DNA from: Hyunsoonleella aquatilis
Lineage (GTDB): Bacteria > Bacteroidota > Bacteroidia > Flavobacteriales > Flavobacteriaceae
Assembly: GCF_014270105.1 (NCBI RefSeq)
Contig: NZ_JACNMF010000003.1
Location: 668,526 to 732,525 of the forward strand
Length of the DNA stretch: 64,000 bases
Direction: 5' to 3'
A program made the translations under genes and the position numbers. Shown here in pieces: positions 51,755 through 61,316 of the stretch. Position 1 is the first letter of the stretch, and each line of letters begins with the position of its first letter. The notes below the pieces were generated by a model. That model was not told the DNA's origin and searched no databases. It was given only the letters and a program-made list of their open reading frames with translations.

Positions 51755-53347
51755 TTAAAAACTAACTTTAATTAACCTATTTCCTTTTTTCGAAAGCACT
51801 TCAATAATGAATTCGCTTTCAGAGATCTCAATCAGTCTATCATTTATGTAATTTATTTCAAGCTTGTTTTTTCCTACTTTGTTCGTGTCAAAAATAGCCT
51901 CTTTGTTTACTGTACCTTGACCATCGTTAATTTTATAAACTGTTAAATAGCCACCATAACCACCGATATGCAAGTTTGGAACCTTGTTTAAAGGAAGCTC
52001 AATATTCTTAATATTGTCAAGGAAGATTAAATGATGGTATTGGTTACTTAAAAAATAGGAAAAGGATAATTCACTAAGTGTTTCGTCTTTACCTCTTTTC
52101 TGTCTTTTTGGTAATTTTTTCATCCATAATAAATCCCCTTTATCGTCTAATTTTGTAATAAGCATATCATGATAGTGTTGCCTAAATCTCCCTTTATATT
52201 CTGTTTCAAAAAACTGTTCTCCGATTAACGTGATACCAGTTTCATTTATACCTAAATATTTAGGTGCTAAATACGGAAACTCAGCGTCATTTTTAGCTTC
52301 TTTTTTGCTTAACTTTTTATTCGCTTTATCACTTTCATATTGTTTTAAAATACTCAAGGGAATTTCATGCGTTTTTTTATAAATTAAATTATCATCTTTA
52401 TCGAAGCTAAAAATAAAAACACCATCAGTATTATTGCTAATATACCTTTCCTTGACCCTGCCTTTTGTATAAAAACCAGAAACTATAAGTTTTCCTGATT
52501 TGTTTAGATGCATATTAATTCCATTAATAAACTTATCATCTAGATCTATCTTTAAGGTGTCTTCAGAATCTTTGGAGATTTTATGGATTTCTATATGATA
52601 ATTTTGAGCCCCATCTTTACCTCTTTTCTTATCTTTCTCACTATTATCATGAAATACTTTTAAAAGCATGTAAACATCTCCGGACACGCTTATCTGATAA
52701 TCAATAATTTCCGTTTTGGTCTCGGTATGAGGTATTTTGTAATCTTTAGACCATATTTCGCCAAGGTCTTTTTCAAAAACATGTAACCCTATTAATTCAT
52801 AACTTTTGTTATTATTTTTAACCTTTGGGATTTTGGAATACTTAACCATCAGATTAGAACTGTCTCTTGAGCTTTTGATAGTAAATTTATCTAAACCCAT
52901 GAAGCTTTTTATTTTTTCAGGAATATCTACTAATAAGTTTGATTTATCAGATAAAACTCCTTTTTTAAAATCTATTTCTTTGTAATAGAGTCTTTCGTGT
53001 CTCGTTTTTTTTCCAGACCAACTAGAGTAAAAGTAGTAATATTTGTTATCTAGGCATGCAATTTTTTCTTGCATGTTGTTTTTAGGTAGATCAATAATTT
53101 CTTTAGAAGAAATAAGTTTAAGGGTTTCCGTGTCTAGTTTTTGAATGATCAGTTGCTTCCTGTTACGCTTTACGGTTAATATTTGGTTGTCTTTAAAAGC
53201 ATAATAGAACGGCCAATAGCCATTTGGTGCTTCTTCAATGTTTTCATATGGCTCACCAACAGTGTATGTGTAGTCTTTTGACAAGTTGTTTTGGGCTCTT
53301 AAAAAGCCAAAACAAAATAGGCTTAAAGTAATAATGTAGATTTTCAT
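51755..53347 (-). CDS. Large secreted protein of unknown function
   Basis: 530 residues from ATG 53347 (an in-frame ATG 14 codons upstream lacks the signal-peptide start). Signal peptide 1-20 (ends CFGFLRAQ). The mature protein is rich in beta strands with repeated patterns such as KYYYFYSSWSGKKTRHERLY, suggesting a beta-propeller-like repeat structure (impression). No domain recognised. Confidence 0.6.
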   Translation of the reverse strand: MKIYIITLSLFCFGFLRAQNNLSKDYTYTVGEPYENIEEAPNGYWPFYYAFKDNQILTVKRNRKQLIIQKLDTETLKLISSKEIIDLPKNNMQEKIACLDNKYYYFYSSWSGKKTRHERLYYKEIDFKKGVLSDKSNLLVDIPEKIKSFMGLDKFTIKSSRDSSNLMVKYSKIPKVKNNNKSYELIGLHVFEKDLGEIWSKDYKIPHTETKTEIIDYQISVSGDVYMLLKVFHDNSEKDKKRGKDGAQNYHIEIHKISKDSEDTLKIDLDDKFINGINMHLNKSGKLIVSGFYTKGRVKERYISNNTDGVFIFSFDKDDNLIYKKTHEIPLSILKQYESDKANKKLSKKEAKNDAEFPYLAPKYLGINETGITLIGEQFFETEYKGRFRQHYHDMLITKLDDKGDLLWMKKLPKRQKRGKDETLSELSFSYFLSNQYHHLIFLDNIKNIELPLNKVPNLHIGGYGGYLTVYKINDGQGTVNKEAIFDTNKVGKNKLEINYINDRLIEISESEFIIEVLSKKGNRLIKVSF

Positions 53348-53469
53348 AGGTATAAGTTTTAATGGTTTGTCAATAGCATACTTTTGCAAAAATAATATTT
53401 AATATGTAGGAGTTTTTCTTTAAACCGGTTTTCTCACAATTAAATAAGATTATACTACTAAGACTTAGG

Positions 53470-53530
53470 TATGCTTCCGCTATATTGAAGTTTATCGAAT
53501 GTTAAACGAAGTTCGATATTTTTTCTGTCA
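53470..53530. repeat. About 60-bp dispersed repeat, copy B
   Basis: It matches 14763-14821: TATGCTT, TATCG, then AAACGAAGTTCGATATTTT and TGTCA. Here the core inverted repeat is ATCGAA...TTCGAT. It lies upstream of dnaX. Confidence 0.5.
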
Positions 53531-53612
53531 ATGCCAAGAACTAAATACTTAGTTTTGTTAATAACTCATCGTAAATTACCACTTCAAAATTCATAATTAA
53601 AAACTGAATTTT

Positions 53613-53620
53613 TAAATTTG
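53613..53620 (+). promoter_or_regulatory. -7 promoter box of dnaX
   Basis: TAAATTTG fits TAnnTTTG, 17 bases before the ATG. Confidence 0.45.
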
Positions 53621-53637
53621 TCTCTCAAGGATTTCCC

Positions 53638-55383
53638 ATGGAGCATTTTGTAGTATCGGCCAGAAAGTACCGACCGCAGACCTTTAAGGATGTGGTAGGA
53701 CAACAGGCTATTACCAATACCTTGCTCAACGCCATTGAAAATAATCATTTGGCCCAAGCCCTTTTGTTTACGGGGCCACGCGGGGTGGGCAAAACCACTT
53801 GCGCCCGTATTTTGGCTAAAATGATTAATAGCGATGGTACGGAAACCGATGACGAGGATTTTGCTTTTAATATTTTTGAACTGGATGCGGCCTCCAACAA
53901 CTCGGTGGACGATATCAGAAATCTTACAGACCAAGTGCGGATTCCACCGCAAGTAGGCAAATACAAAGTCTATATTATTGATGAGGTACACATGCTGTCT
54001 CAGGCCGCTTTCAATGCCTTTTTGAAAACCTTGGAAGAGCCCCCAAAGCACTGCATCTTTATTTTAGCTACCACGGAAAAGCATAAAATCATCCCAACCA
54101 TTTTATCGCGTTGCCAAATTTTTGACTTCAAGCGCATAACAGTTAAGGATGCCAAGGAATATCTAAAATACATTGCCGAGGAACAAGGGGTTTCTGCGGA
54201 AGACGATGCATTGCACATCATCGCCCAAAAAGCCGATGGCGCCATGCGCGACGCCCTTTCCATTTTTGATCGTGTGGTAAGTTTTTCAGGCAAAAACCTG
54301 ACCAGACAAGCGGTTACGGAAAACCTGAACGTGCTGGACTACGAGACCTATTTCACCAGTACGGATTTAATTTTGGAAAATAACATTCCTGATTTGCTAT
54401 TACAATTCAACACAACACTTTCTAAAGGTTTTGACGGTCACCATTATATTGCCGGTTTAGCTTCCCATTTTAGGGATTTATTGGTGAGCAAAACCCAAAG
54501 TACAATTGCGCTTCTTGAAGTTGGCGATCAAATCAAAAAGAAATATTTAGAGCAATCCAAAAAAGCTTCGCAGGAATTCTTACTCAAAGGGATCGAATTG
54601 GCCAATGAGTGCGACCTCAAATACAAAACGAGCAAAAATCAACGCTTGTTGGTAGAACTCTGTTTAATGCAACTGGCCTCATTGACGTTTGAAGGCGAAA
54701 AAAAAAACGCTAAACACTTTATAATTCCGGCGTCCTATTTCAGGAAAAAGGGTATTACCCCTATTCCTGTTTCAGTACCCGAGGATAAGATAAAACCCGA
54801 AGAAAAGCAACCGGAGCCTCCAGAAAACGAAACTGTTTATTCAGAACCTTTAGAATCCAACACCGGAGTTGCAGAACAATTCAAAGTAAAAGCCCCTAAG
54901 AAAATTGTTCTGACGCGTGAAAAGAATTATGTTTCGGGGATAAGCATTAAAAGTCTTCAAAAAGAAAAAGAACACCAAATCCGCCAAATGGAAGTGATTG
55001 TTGATGACGAGGATCTCCCAAAGGAAGATTTTACGGAACAGGAATTAATCACTCATTGGCAAGCCTATACTAAAATAATTCAGGAAAAAGGCCAACACAA
55101 TTTGGCTTCCATTTTGACTATTGACACTCCTAAATTGAAGGGTACTGAGGTACATTTGGAATTCCCGAACGAAACCAACAAAGTAGAATTAGAACGTGCC
55201 CAATATGAGCTAATGATGTATTTAAAAAAGTCGCTAAATAATTATGATATAGCGCTTTCCATCACGGTCAATGAAGAAAAAAACGTTCAATATGCTTACA
55301 CTACCCGAGAGAAGTACGAAAAGCTAAAAGAGAAAAACGCCTCGATTGAGCTACTAAAGAAAACCTTTGGATTGGACCTTTAA
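53638..55383 (+). CDS. dnaX: DNA polymerase III subunit gamma/tau
   Basis: 581 residues. The AAA+ clamp-loader core begins with VSARKYRPQTFKDVVGQQAI, Walker A is GPRGVGKTTCARI near 44-56, Walker B is IIDEVHMLSQ near 112-121 and the arginine-finger/SRC motif LSRCQIFDF near 156-164. After domain III (to about 350) a variable tau-like tail follows. The zinc-binding cysteines usually found between Walker A and Walker B are replaced by NSDGTETDDEDFAFNIFELD, as is usual in this phylum. It loads the beta clamp at the replication fork. Confidence 0.95.
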   Translation: MEHFVVSARKYRPQTFKDVVGQQAITNTLLNAIENNHLAQALLFTGPRGVGKTTCARILAKMINSDGTETDDEDFAFNIFELDAASNNSVDDIRNLTDQVRIPPQVGKYKVYIIDEVHMLSQAAFNAFLKTLEEPPKHCIFILATTEKHKIIPTILSRCQIFDFKRITVKDAKEYLKYIAEEQGVSAEDDALHIIAQKADGAMRDALSIFDRVVSFSGKNLTRQAVTENLNVLDYETYFTSTDLILENNIPDLLLQFNTTLSKGFDGHHYIAGLASHFRDLLVSKTQSTIALLEVGDQIKKKYLEQSKKASQEFLLKGIELANECDLKYKTSKNQRLLVELCLMQLASLTFEGEKKNAKHFIIPASYFRKKGITPIPVSVPEDKIKPEEKQPEPPENETVYSEPLESNTGVAEQFKVKAPKKIVLTREKNYVSGISIKSLQKEKEHQIRQMEVIVDDEDLPKEDFTEQELITHWQAYTKIIQEKGQHNLASILTIDTPKLKGTEVHLEFPNETNKVELERAQYELMMYLKKSLNNYDIALSITVNEEKNVQYAYTTREKYEKLKEKNASIELLKKTFGLDL

Positions 55384-55394
55384 GAATTAGAACA

Positions 55395-55976
55395 ATGCTA
55401 GGACTAAAATTACCAACGGACCCACGTTGGGTAAATATCGTAGAGAAGAACATCGAAGAGATTTTGACCGACCATGCCTTTTGTGAGCAAAAAGCAACCA
55501 GTACGGCAATATCCCTAATTGTCGGCTTTCCGGAATATACCCAATTGGTTCAGGAAATGGTGGCTCTGGTGAAAGAGGAAATCAGTCATTTTAAAATGGT
55601 GCACGATAAAATCATTGAACGTGGCTGGACTTTGGGTCGAGACAGAAAAGACGAATATGTGGTGGAACTGATGAAGTTTTTTCCAAAAGGAGGTAGCAGA
55701 ACCACACAGTTAGTTCATCGATTATTATACGCAGCATTAATCGAGGCGCGAAGTTGTGAAAGGTTTAGATTGCTTTCAGAAGAACTCGAAGATCAGGAAT
55801 TAGCTACTTTTTATAGAAATTTGATGGTAAGCGAAGCCAATCATTACACCATGTTTTTGGGCTTCGCCCGAAAGTATGGCAATAAAAAAGAAGTTGATAC
55901 CAAATGGCAACAACTTCTTGATTATGAGGCTGAAATTATGTCGAAATTAGGCAATAGCGAGGCTATTCATGGCTAA
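55395..55976 (+). CDS. miaE: tRNA-(ms2io6A)-hydroxylase MiaE
   Basis: 193 residues, all helical. Carboxylate/histidine ligands of a ferritin-like di-iron centre are visible in VKEEISHFKMVHDKI near 64-78, IEARSCERFRLLSEEL near 116-131 and SEANHYTMFLGFA near 146-158. MiaE hydroxylates the isopentenyl side chain of ms2i6A37 in tRNA with O2. It starts 11 bases after dnaX; its stop overlaps the convergent barrel gene by 4 bases. Confidence 0.88.
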   Translation: MLGLKLPTDPRWVNIVEKNIEEILTDHAFCEQKATSTAISLIVGFPEYTQLVQEMVALVKEEISHFKMVHDKIIERGWTLGRDRKDEYVVELMKFFPKGGSRTTQLVHRLLYAALIEARSCERFRLLSEELEDQELATFYRNLMVSEANHYTMFLGFARKYGNKKEVDTKWQQLLDYEAEIMSKLGNSEAIHG

Positions 55977-56494
55977 AATTGATAACCTACCCCTAATTGA
56001 ATATTAGTATTTCTTGCTTCCGCTGCCACGAAATCGTCAAAAATATTGGTGACACCATAGCTGTATCTGGCGTCTACGTAAAACATTTGATTCAGTTTAA
56101 ATTCCACACCTGCAATAGCAGAGTAATGAAAATTACGCATCATGTCGCCTTCCTTATGAGATTTTAAGGCTGCCTGCGGGCCAATACCAAAACGCCATCT
56201 TTGGTGTAACCTAAACTTGAACAATACTGGCATTTGAATTAAATCCAAATGTAGTGTTTCGTCCTTTGCGCCTTCCGGAGAAAACTGAAGCTCGGGAACG
56301 ACAGACACTGAATTAGATAATCTGAAATCCCCATAAAAACCAAGATAGAAACTATTTCTATGTTTGTTCTCCATTGGTGGTGCATCCTTAAAATCCAAAT
56401 TCGAAATCGTATATCCTGCACGCACACCATATGTTTGCGAAAACCCTTCGATTGATAAGCAAAGCAGTACAGCTAAGAGTATTAATTTTTTCAT
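55973..56494 (-). CDS. PorT-like outer-membrane beta-barrel protein
   Basis: 173 residues. A signal peptide (1-19, ends IEGFSQ) is followed by YGVRAGYTISNLDF, the opening of the OMP_b-brl_2/PorT family, and strand-turn blocks ending QLGVGYQF with the terminal aromatic. Specific role not clear; PorT proper takes part in type IX secretion but is longer. Its stop lies inside the convergent miaE end (4-base overlap). Confidence 0.75.
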   Translation of the reverse strand: MKKLILLAVLLCLSIEGFSQTYGVRAGYTISNLDFKDAPPMENKHRNSFYLGFYGDFRLSNSVSVVPELQFSPEGAKDETLHLDLIQMPVLFKFRLHQRWRFGIGPQAALKSHKEGDMMRNFHYSAIAGVEFKLNQMFYVDARYSYGVTNIFDDFVAAEARNTNIQLGVGYQF

Positions 56495-56534
56495 AATAAA
56501 AAATTTTTAAGCCAGATAATAGCGAGGGTTTCTA

Positions 56535-57632
56535 TTAAGCTGACAGTTGTTCAAATAAATTTTTCCATTGCGGAAATATGTTTTCTGGAGACAAACGTAA
56601 AATATTTTTTCGAGCTTTAGCCCCCATTTTTGTCCTAATTTCCTGATTTTCGATTAAATATATTAATGATTTAGCAAATTCATCCGTATCGTCCACAGGC
56701 ACATGAAGCCCGTCTTCCCCGTGGGTTATCAACTCCCTTACCCCGCACGGGCAATTAAATGCCACTGCTGGTACGCCACAGGCCATGGTCTCAATTAACA
56801 CCAGCGGAAACCCTTCATATCTTGAGGAAAGTGCATAAATGGATGACTCCAAATACACTTCCATAATATTGGGTACAGGGTCGTGAAAAGTTACAAAATC
56901 TGTAATACCATAGGTTTTAGCCAGATCCATATAACTAGAATCGTGATCCTTTTTACCATAAACATCCAGTTTCCAGTCCTTATGTTTTTCAACCACCTTT
57001 GCCCAACTTTTCATCAGCATATCAAACCCTTTCTGGTGCGTATGCCTTCCAACAGCCAAAACACGTTTATTTTCCAATTTGGCATAGGTTTCGGGATAAA
57101 AAATAAGTGGGTTGTTGATGACCTTCAAATTCTTAAGGTGGCTCCATTCCGCAAGGTGATCGTCCGATAATAACACTACCGTATCGTAATGTTTACCACC
57201 CTTATCGAGTAATCTCTTTTTGATGCCATTTAAAACCTTAGCTTTAAAAGATGTTGCACCCTGACCTAAATTTACACGTTTCGAATTATGGCGTTCGTAA
57301 ACATAAGTGTATTTCTTTTTCAGAAAAGCGGGAAGGTACAATCCGAAAATATTATCAATGCAAATAATCACCGTGTCCGGAGATTCCTGCTTTAAAATTT
57401 TATTGATTTTGCCAAATTGGGTAATGTGGCTCAAGGTATTGGATTTGTTGGGAAGTCGGATAATCTTGATACTCTCATTAAGATCAAAAAACGGGGTTTC
57501 TTCAACCTCATTAAGGGTAACCATCACGATATCGTAGTTAAATTCCTTAATGAAATAATTGGCCTTAATGGCCAGTATCCGTTCTAATCCTGTTGTTCCA
57601 TTGATCTGATTAACAACATATAAGAGTTTCAT
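56535..57632 (-). CDS. Group 1/family 4 glycosyltransferase
   Basis: 365 residues from ATG 57632 (a Met nine codons upstream precedes no conserved sequence). The acceptor half has LLYVVNQINGTTGLERIL near 3-20. The nucleotide-sugar half contains AVGRHTHQKGFDMLMKSWAK near 195-214 and the EX7E region SRYEGFPLVLIETMACGVPA near 280-299. GT-B fold, retaining. It transfers a sugar from an NDP-sugar to a glycan or lipid; specificity unknown. Stands next to the barrel gene and ppx, not in an obvious polysaccharide cluster. Confidence 0.88.
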   Translation of the reverse strand: MKLLYVVNQINGTTGLERILAIKANYFIKEFNYDIVMVTLNEVEETPFFDLNESIKIIRLPNKSNTLSHITQFGKINKILKQESPDTVIICIDNIFGLYLPAFLKKKYTYVYERHNSKRVNLGQGATSFKAKVLNGIKKRLLDKGGKHYDTVVLLSDDHLAEWSHLKNLKVINNPLIFYPETYAKLENKRVLAVGRHTHQKGFDMLMKSWAKVVEKHKDWKLDVYGKKDHDSSYMDLAKTYGITDFVTFHDPVPNIMEVYLESSIYALSSRYEGFPLVLIETMACGVPAVAFNCPCGVRELITHGEDGLHVPVDDTDEFAKSLIYLIENQEIRTKMGAKARKNILRLSPENIFPQWKNLFEQLSA

Positions 57633-57728
57633 ATTTTGTAAGATTTGGAGCTTAAACAAATATAAATATGAGACAAATATATAGGATAAAATGAAATAGC
57701 ACCCCGATACAGGACGAAATACCGAATT

Positions 57729-58634
57729 TTACTGTGTATTGCTCGAAACGGTATTATAGTATATACTTTTGATAATACCATCTGCCAATCCAATTTTAGG
57801 AACATAGATATGCTTAGCCTTACTCCACTTCATTGCTGAAAGGTAAATCCTCATCGCTGGAATAATCACGTCAGCCCTGTCCTGATTTAGGTTTAGCTCT
57901 GTAATCCTTTCTTCATAGGAATAACTTTGCAGGGTATTGTAATAGGTGGTTAAATAGAAGTAGGTCAACGGTTTACCCATGGCCTTGCCGGAAATCTTAA
58001 AAATTTTATTGATATTTCCACCAGAACCCAACACATTAATTTTTTCATAATGGCCTGTGTTTTCCTTTATCCACTGCTCCAGTTCTATCCAATCCTCCTT
58101 CTTCACCATATCGTTTAAAAGACGTACCGTACCGATTTTAAAAGACCGCGATGCGACTTGTTCCCCATTGTCGATTACCGAAAATTCAGTACTTCCACCC
58201 CCAACGTCAACGTATAGATAAACTTTGCTTGGGTCAATATATGAGTTCAAGTCCGTGGCCGCAATGATTGCCGCTTCCTCCTCACCCCCAATTACGTCAA
58301 TACTAATGCCAGAATGCTCTAAAATGCCGTCCACCACCGCTTTTCCGTTTTTGGATTCCCGCATGGCGGATGTGGCGCAGGCCTTGTACTTCACTACCTT
58401 ATGGGCTTGCATCAACAATTTAAAAGCCAGCATGGTATCCTTCATCCTCTCGAAATTCTCTTTGGAAATACGTCCTTTTATAAACACATCGGCTCCTAAT
58501 CTTACGGGAACACGGACCAATGAGTTCTTTTTAAAAACAACGGGCTTACCCTTTTCTTCAATAACATTTGAAATCAACAACCTAACGGCGTTGGAGCCAA
58601 TATCAATGGCCGCATACTTTTTAATCGATAGCAT
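57729..58634 (-). CDS. ppx: Exopolyphosphatase / guanosine pentaphosphatase (Ppx/GppA)
   Basis: 301 residues, the short form of the family. The opening YAAIDIGSNAVRLLI (8-22) is the phosphate-1 loop of the ASKHA fold, YLYVDVGGGSTEFSVID near 137-153 the second, and VLGSGGNINKIFKI near 200 the third. It cuts inorganic phosphate from the ends of polyphosphate or hydrolyses pppGpp. One base separates its start from the ppk1 stop codon, so the two are translated together. Confidence 0.9.
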   Translation of the reverse strand: MLSIKKYAAIDIGSNAVRLLISNVIEEKGKPVVFKKNSLVRVPVRLGADVFIKGRISKENFERMKDTMLAFKLLMQAHKVVKYKACATSAMRESKNGKAVVDGILEHSGISIDVIGGEEEAAIIAATDLNSYIDPSKVYLYVDVGGGSTEFSVIDNGEQVASRSFKIGTVRLLNDMVKKEDWIELEQWIKENTGHYEKINVLGSGGNINKIFKISGKAMGKPLTYFYLTTYYNTLQSYSYEERITELNLNQDRADVIIPAMRIYLSAMKWSKAKHIYVPKIGLADGIIKSIYYNTVSSNTQ

Positions 58635-58635
58635 T

Positions 58636-60699
58636 TTAGTTCTTTAGCTTGTCTAAATAATAATCATACAAAGCGATTTGCGACCTCAATTTAGGTTTAT
58701 CGTTAACCCTGTATTCATTTTCTGTTTTTGTATTTATCAATCGAGCCTTTACATTATCGTTCCAACAAATATTGAAGTTGTCAATGATCTCCCCTTTGAT
58801 ATCATTATCGTAAATAGGACAACTTACTTCCACCCTATTGTGGATATTCCTAGTCATCAAATCGGCCGACGAAATATAGATTTTTACATTTTCATCCTTT
58901 CCAAACATATATACACGCGGGTGCTCCAAAAATTTGTCAACAATACCGATAACCTTAATGTTTTCACTCATACCCTCTATCCCTGGTACCAAACAGCAAA
59001 TACCTCTTACTATCATTTCAATTTTTACCCCAGCATTACTGGCTTCGTAGAGTTTATCCACCATTGGGTAGTTTGAAATACTATTCATTTTTAGCCTGAT
59101 ATAGCCCCCATTACCCCTTTTGCTTTCCTGTATCTGCTCATCGATCAACTTAAAAATGGTACTTTCGGTGTAATGGGGCGAAACAATTAGGTGCTTGTAG
59201 GAATACACCCGATAGTTTGCCTCAAAAAAATTAAAAATCTTGTTGACCTCTTTTAAAATTGGCTGATTATAGGTGAACAATGTATAATCGGTATAAATCT
59301 TTGCTGTGGACTCATTAAAGTTGCCCGTGCTAATAAATCCGTAACGTTTTATCTTTTTATTTTCCTCGCGCTCAATAACACACATTTTACTGTGCACTTT
59401 TAAACCCGGAACTCCAAAAATTAGGTTTACGCCCTCCTTCCTCATTTGCTCAGCGTACTTAATATTGGCCTGTTCGTCAAATCGCGCCCGTAGCTCGATG
59501 GAAACTGTAACCGTTTTGCCGTTAATTGCCGCATTAATTAGAGAACTAGCTACATGAGAAATCTCAGCCAGCCTGTAAATGGTGATCTTTATAGTAGTTA
59601 CCTTGGGATCCAGAGCTGCTTCCCTTAAAAATTTAACCACGTATGAGAAGGTGTGGTAAGGTGCATGGATCATATAGTCCTTTTCCTTGATATCCTTGAA
59701 AATACTGGTCTCTAAACTTAAGCCTTTAACCTCAAGAGGGACAATTTTATCATACAGCAAATCTGTTCTTCCTAAACTTGGGAACCCCATATAATCCCTC
59801 TTATTATGGTATTTTCCTCCAGGAATGATACTATCGGTATTATCAATACCCATTTTTTCCATAAGATATTCCAAGGTGTCGCTATCAATAGTTTTATCAT
59901 AAACAAAACGGACTGGCTCGCTGATTTCTCGATGTTTGACGCTATCAGATAATTTTTCGACAAAACTTTTGCTGAAATCGCTATCAAAGTCCAGTTCCCC
60001 ATCCCTCGTGATTTTAATCATATGCGCCGAAATGCTTTTATAATCGAAAATATTGAAGATATCTTCCAAACAATAGCGCAAAAGGTCATCAATCATAATG
60101 ATAAAATTTTTATCACCCTGCTTAGGCAATACCACAAAACGCCTTGCTGCCCTGGGTATCTCAATTAATGCATACTGTTTGGAACCATCTGCCATTTGCA
60201 TTTTTACAGCCAAATATGCGGCACTATCCTTTAAATTTGGCAGAACCACTAAATCATTTAAAATGATGGTTACCAAACCAGAACTTATGTTTTGCCTGTA
60301 GTATTTTTTGATAAAATCATGTTGGCCTTTATCCACCTTGGTTTCGTCAATAACAAAAATATTCTCATTTTTTAGAGCTAGGTCAATGTCATCCAGTACA
60401 TCAATACTATGATCCTGCTGGTCAATAACAATTTTTGTGATAATCTCAAGAAGTTCCTTTGCCTTTATACCTCCCAGCTCGCTTTTACCGCCTTTCCCCG
60501 CTTCAACAATACGCTTTACCGTGGCGTATCTTACCTTGAAAAACTCATCTAAATTATTGGAAAAAATACCCAGAAACCTTAACCTTTCAATTAAGGGCAC
60601 TCTTTCATCTGCGGCTTCCTGAAGTACTCTAGCGTTAAACTGAAGCCAACTTATTTCCCTATTAATATATCTGTTTTCAACACTATCGTCTTTCGTCAT
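58636..60699 (-). CDS. ppk1: Polyphosphate kinase 1
   Basis: 687 residues, usual length. The N domain starts YINREISWLQFNARVLQEA (11-29). Catalytic histidines lie in GLKVHSKMCVIER near 433 (first phospholipase-D-like domain) and in LEHPRVYMFG near 590 (second); the loop STGNFNESTAKIYTDYTLF is close to 457. It makes polyphosphate from ATP reversibly at the membrane. It lies 1 base from ppx and about 130 from sixA, all on the minus strand. Confidence 0.95.
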   Translation of the reverse strand: MTKDDSVENRYINREISWLQFNARVLQEAADERVPLIERLRFLGIFSNNLDEFFKVRYATVKRIVEAGKGGKSELGGIKAKELLEIITKIVIDQQDHSIDVLDDIDLALKNENIFVIDETKVDKGQHDFIKKYYRQNISSGLVTIILNDLVVLPNLKDSAAYLAVKMQMADGSKQYALIEIPRAARRFVVLPKQGDKNFIIMIDDLLRYCLEDIFNIFDYKSISAHMIKITRDGELDFDSDFSKSFVEKLSDSVKHREISEPVRFVYDKTIDSDTLEYLMEKMGIDNTDSIIPGGKYHNKRDYMGFPSLGRTDLLYDKIVPLEVKGLSLETSIFKDIKEKDYMIHAPYHTFSYVVKFLREAALDPKVTTIKITIYRLAEISHVASSLINAAINGKTVTVSIELRARFDEQANIKYAEQMRKEGVNLIFGVPGLKVHSKMCVIEREENKKIKRYGFISTGNFNESTAKIYTDYTLFTYNQPILKEVNKIFNFFEANYRVYSYKHLIVSPHYTESTIFKLIDEQIQESKRGNGGYIRLKMNSISNYPMVDKLYEASNAGVKIEMIVRGICCLVPGIEGMSENIKVIGIVDKFLEHPRVYMFGKDENVKIYISSADLMTRNIHNRVEVSCPIYDNDIKGEIIDNFNICWNDNVKARLINTKTENEYRVNDKPKLRSQIALYDYYLDKLKN

Positions 60700-60827
60700 T
60701 TTGAAAATTGTTTAGTCTCAAACAAATATATTTTATTTCGAAGAGAATAGTAAGCCCAATCAACTAAATTTTGGTAATATTTTATGGAAGAAATGAAGAA
60801 TTAAAATACCTTCATTTAATCAAACTT

Positions 60828-61316
60828 TTATGGTCTTAAATCTCTTGGAAAAATAGAGGTTAAAGTGTTTCCCGATGAAATATTGGACCATTCATCCGTA
60901 TCAAATTCAATGACTACCACTCCACAGGTAGGCACATTATCAATATATGCACTACCGTAAGCATTTACAAACCCAGTAAAGGCGTGGTTATGCCCAAATA
61001 CAAGCAAGGTTTCTACTTCATCCTTACAATTCTTAATCACTTTAGTTAAATTTATGCCGGAAAAATCATATAAATCATGGGTTAAAACAATTTTTTCTTT
61101 ATCTATATTCAATTCTGGCAGAATGATATTGGCTGTAAGTGTCGTTCTTGTAGCATCACTAATTAAAACCAAGTCAGCTGTAAACTCCAATGATTTCAGT
61201 TTCTTTGCTACCAAATTGGCATCTTTGATTCCTCTTTTGCTCAAAGGTCGTTTGTGATCTATAACATCGTGTTCCCAACTGGATTTTGCATGCCGAATGA
61301 GGATTAATTTTTTCAT
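60828..61316 (-). CDS. sixA: SixA-type histidine phosphatase
   Basis: 162 residues from ATG 61316 (MKKLILIRHAKSSWEHD). A longer frame upstream adds 20 unlikely residues. The catalytic RHA motif is at about 8-10; further family residues are the second histidine in LVFGHNHAFTGF near 123-134. SixA-like enzymes dephosphorylate phosphohistidine proteins or small phosphates. Together with ppk1-ppx on the same strand it fits a phosphate/polyphosphate cluster seen in related genomes. Confidence 0.88.
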   Translation of the reverse strand: MKKLILIRHAKSSWEHDVIDHKRPLSKRGIKDANLVAKKLKSLEFTADLVLISDATRTTLTANIILPELNIDKEKIVLTHDLYDFSGINLTKVIKNCKDEVETLLVFGHNHAFTGFVNAYGSAYIDNVPTCGVVVIEFDTDEWSNISSGNTLTSIFPRDLRP

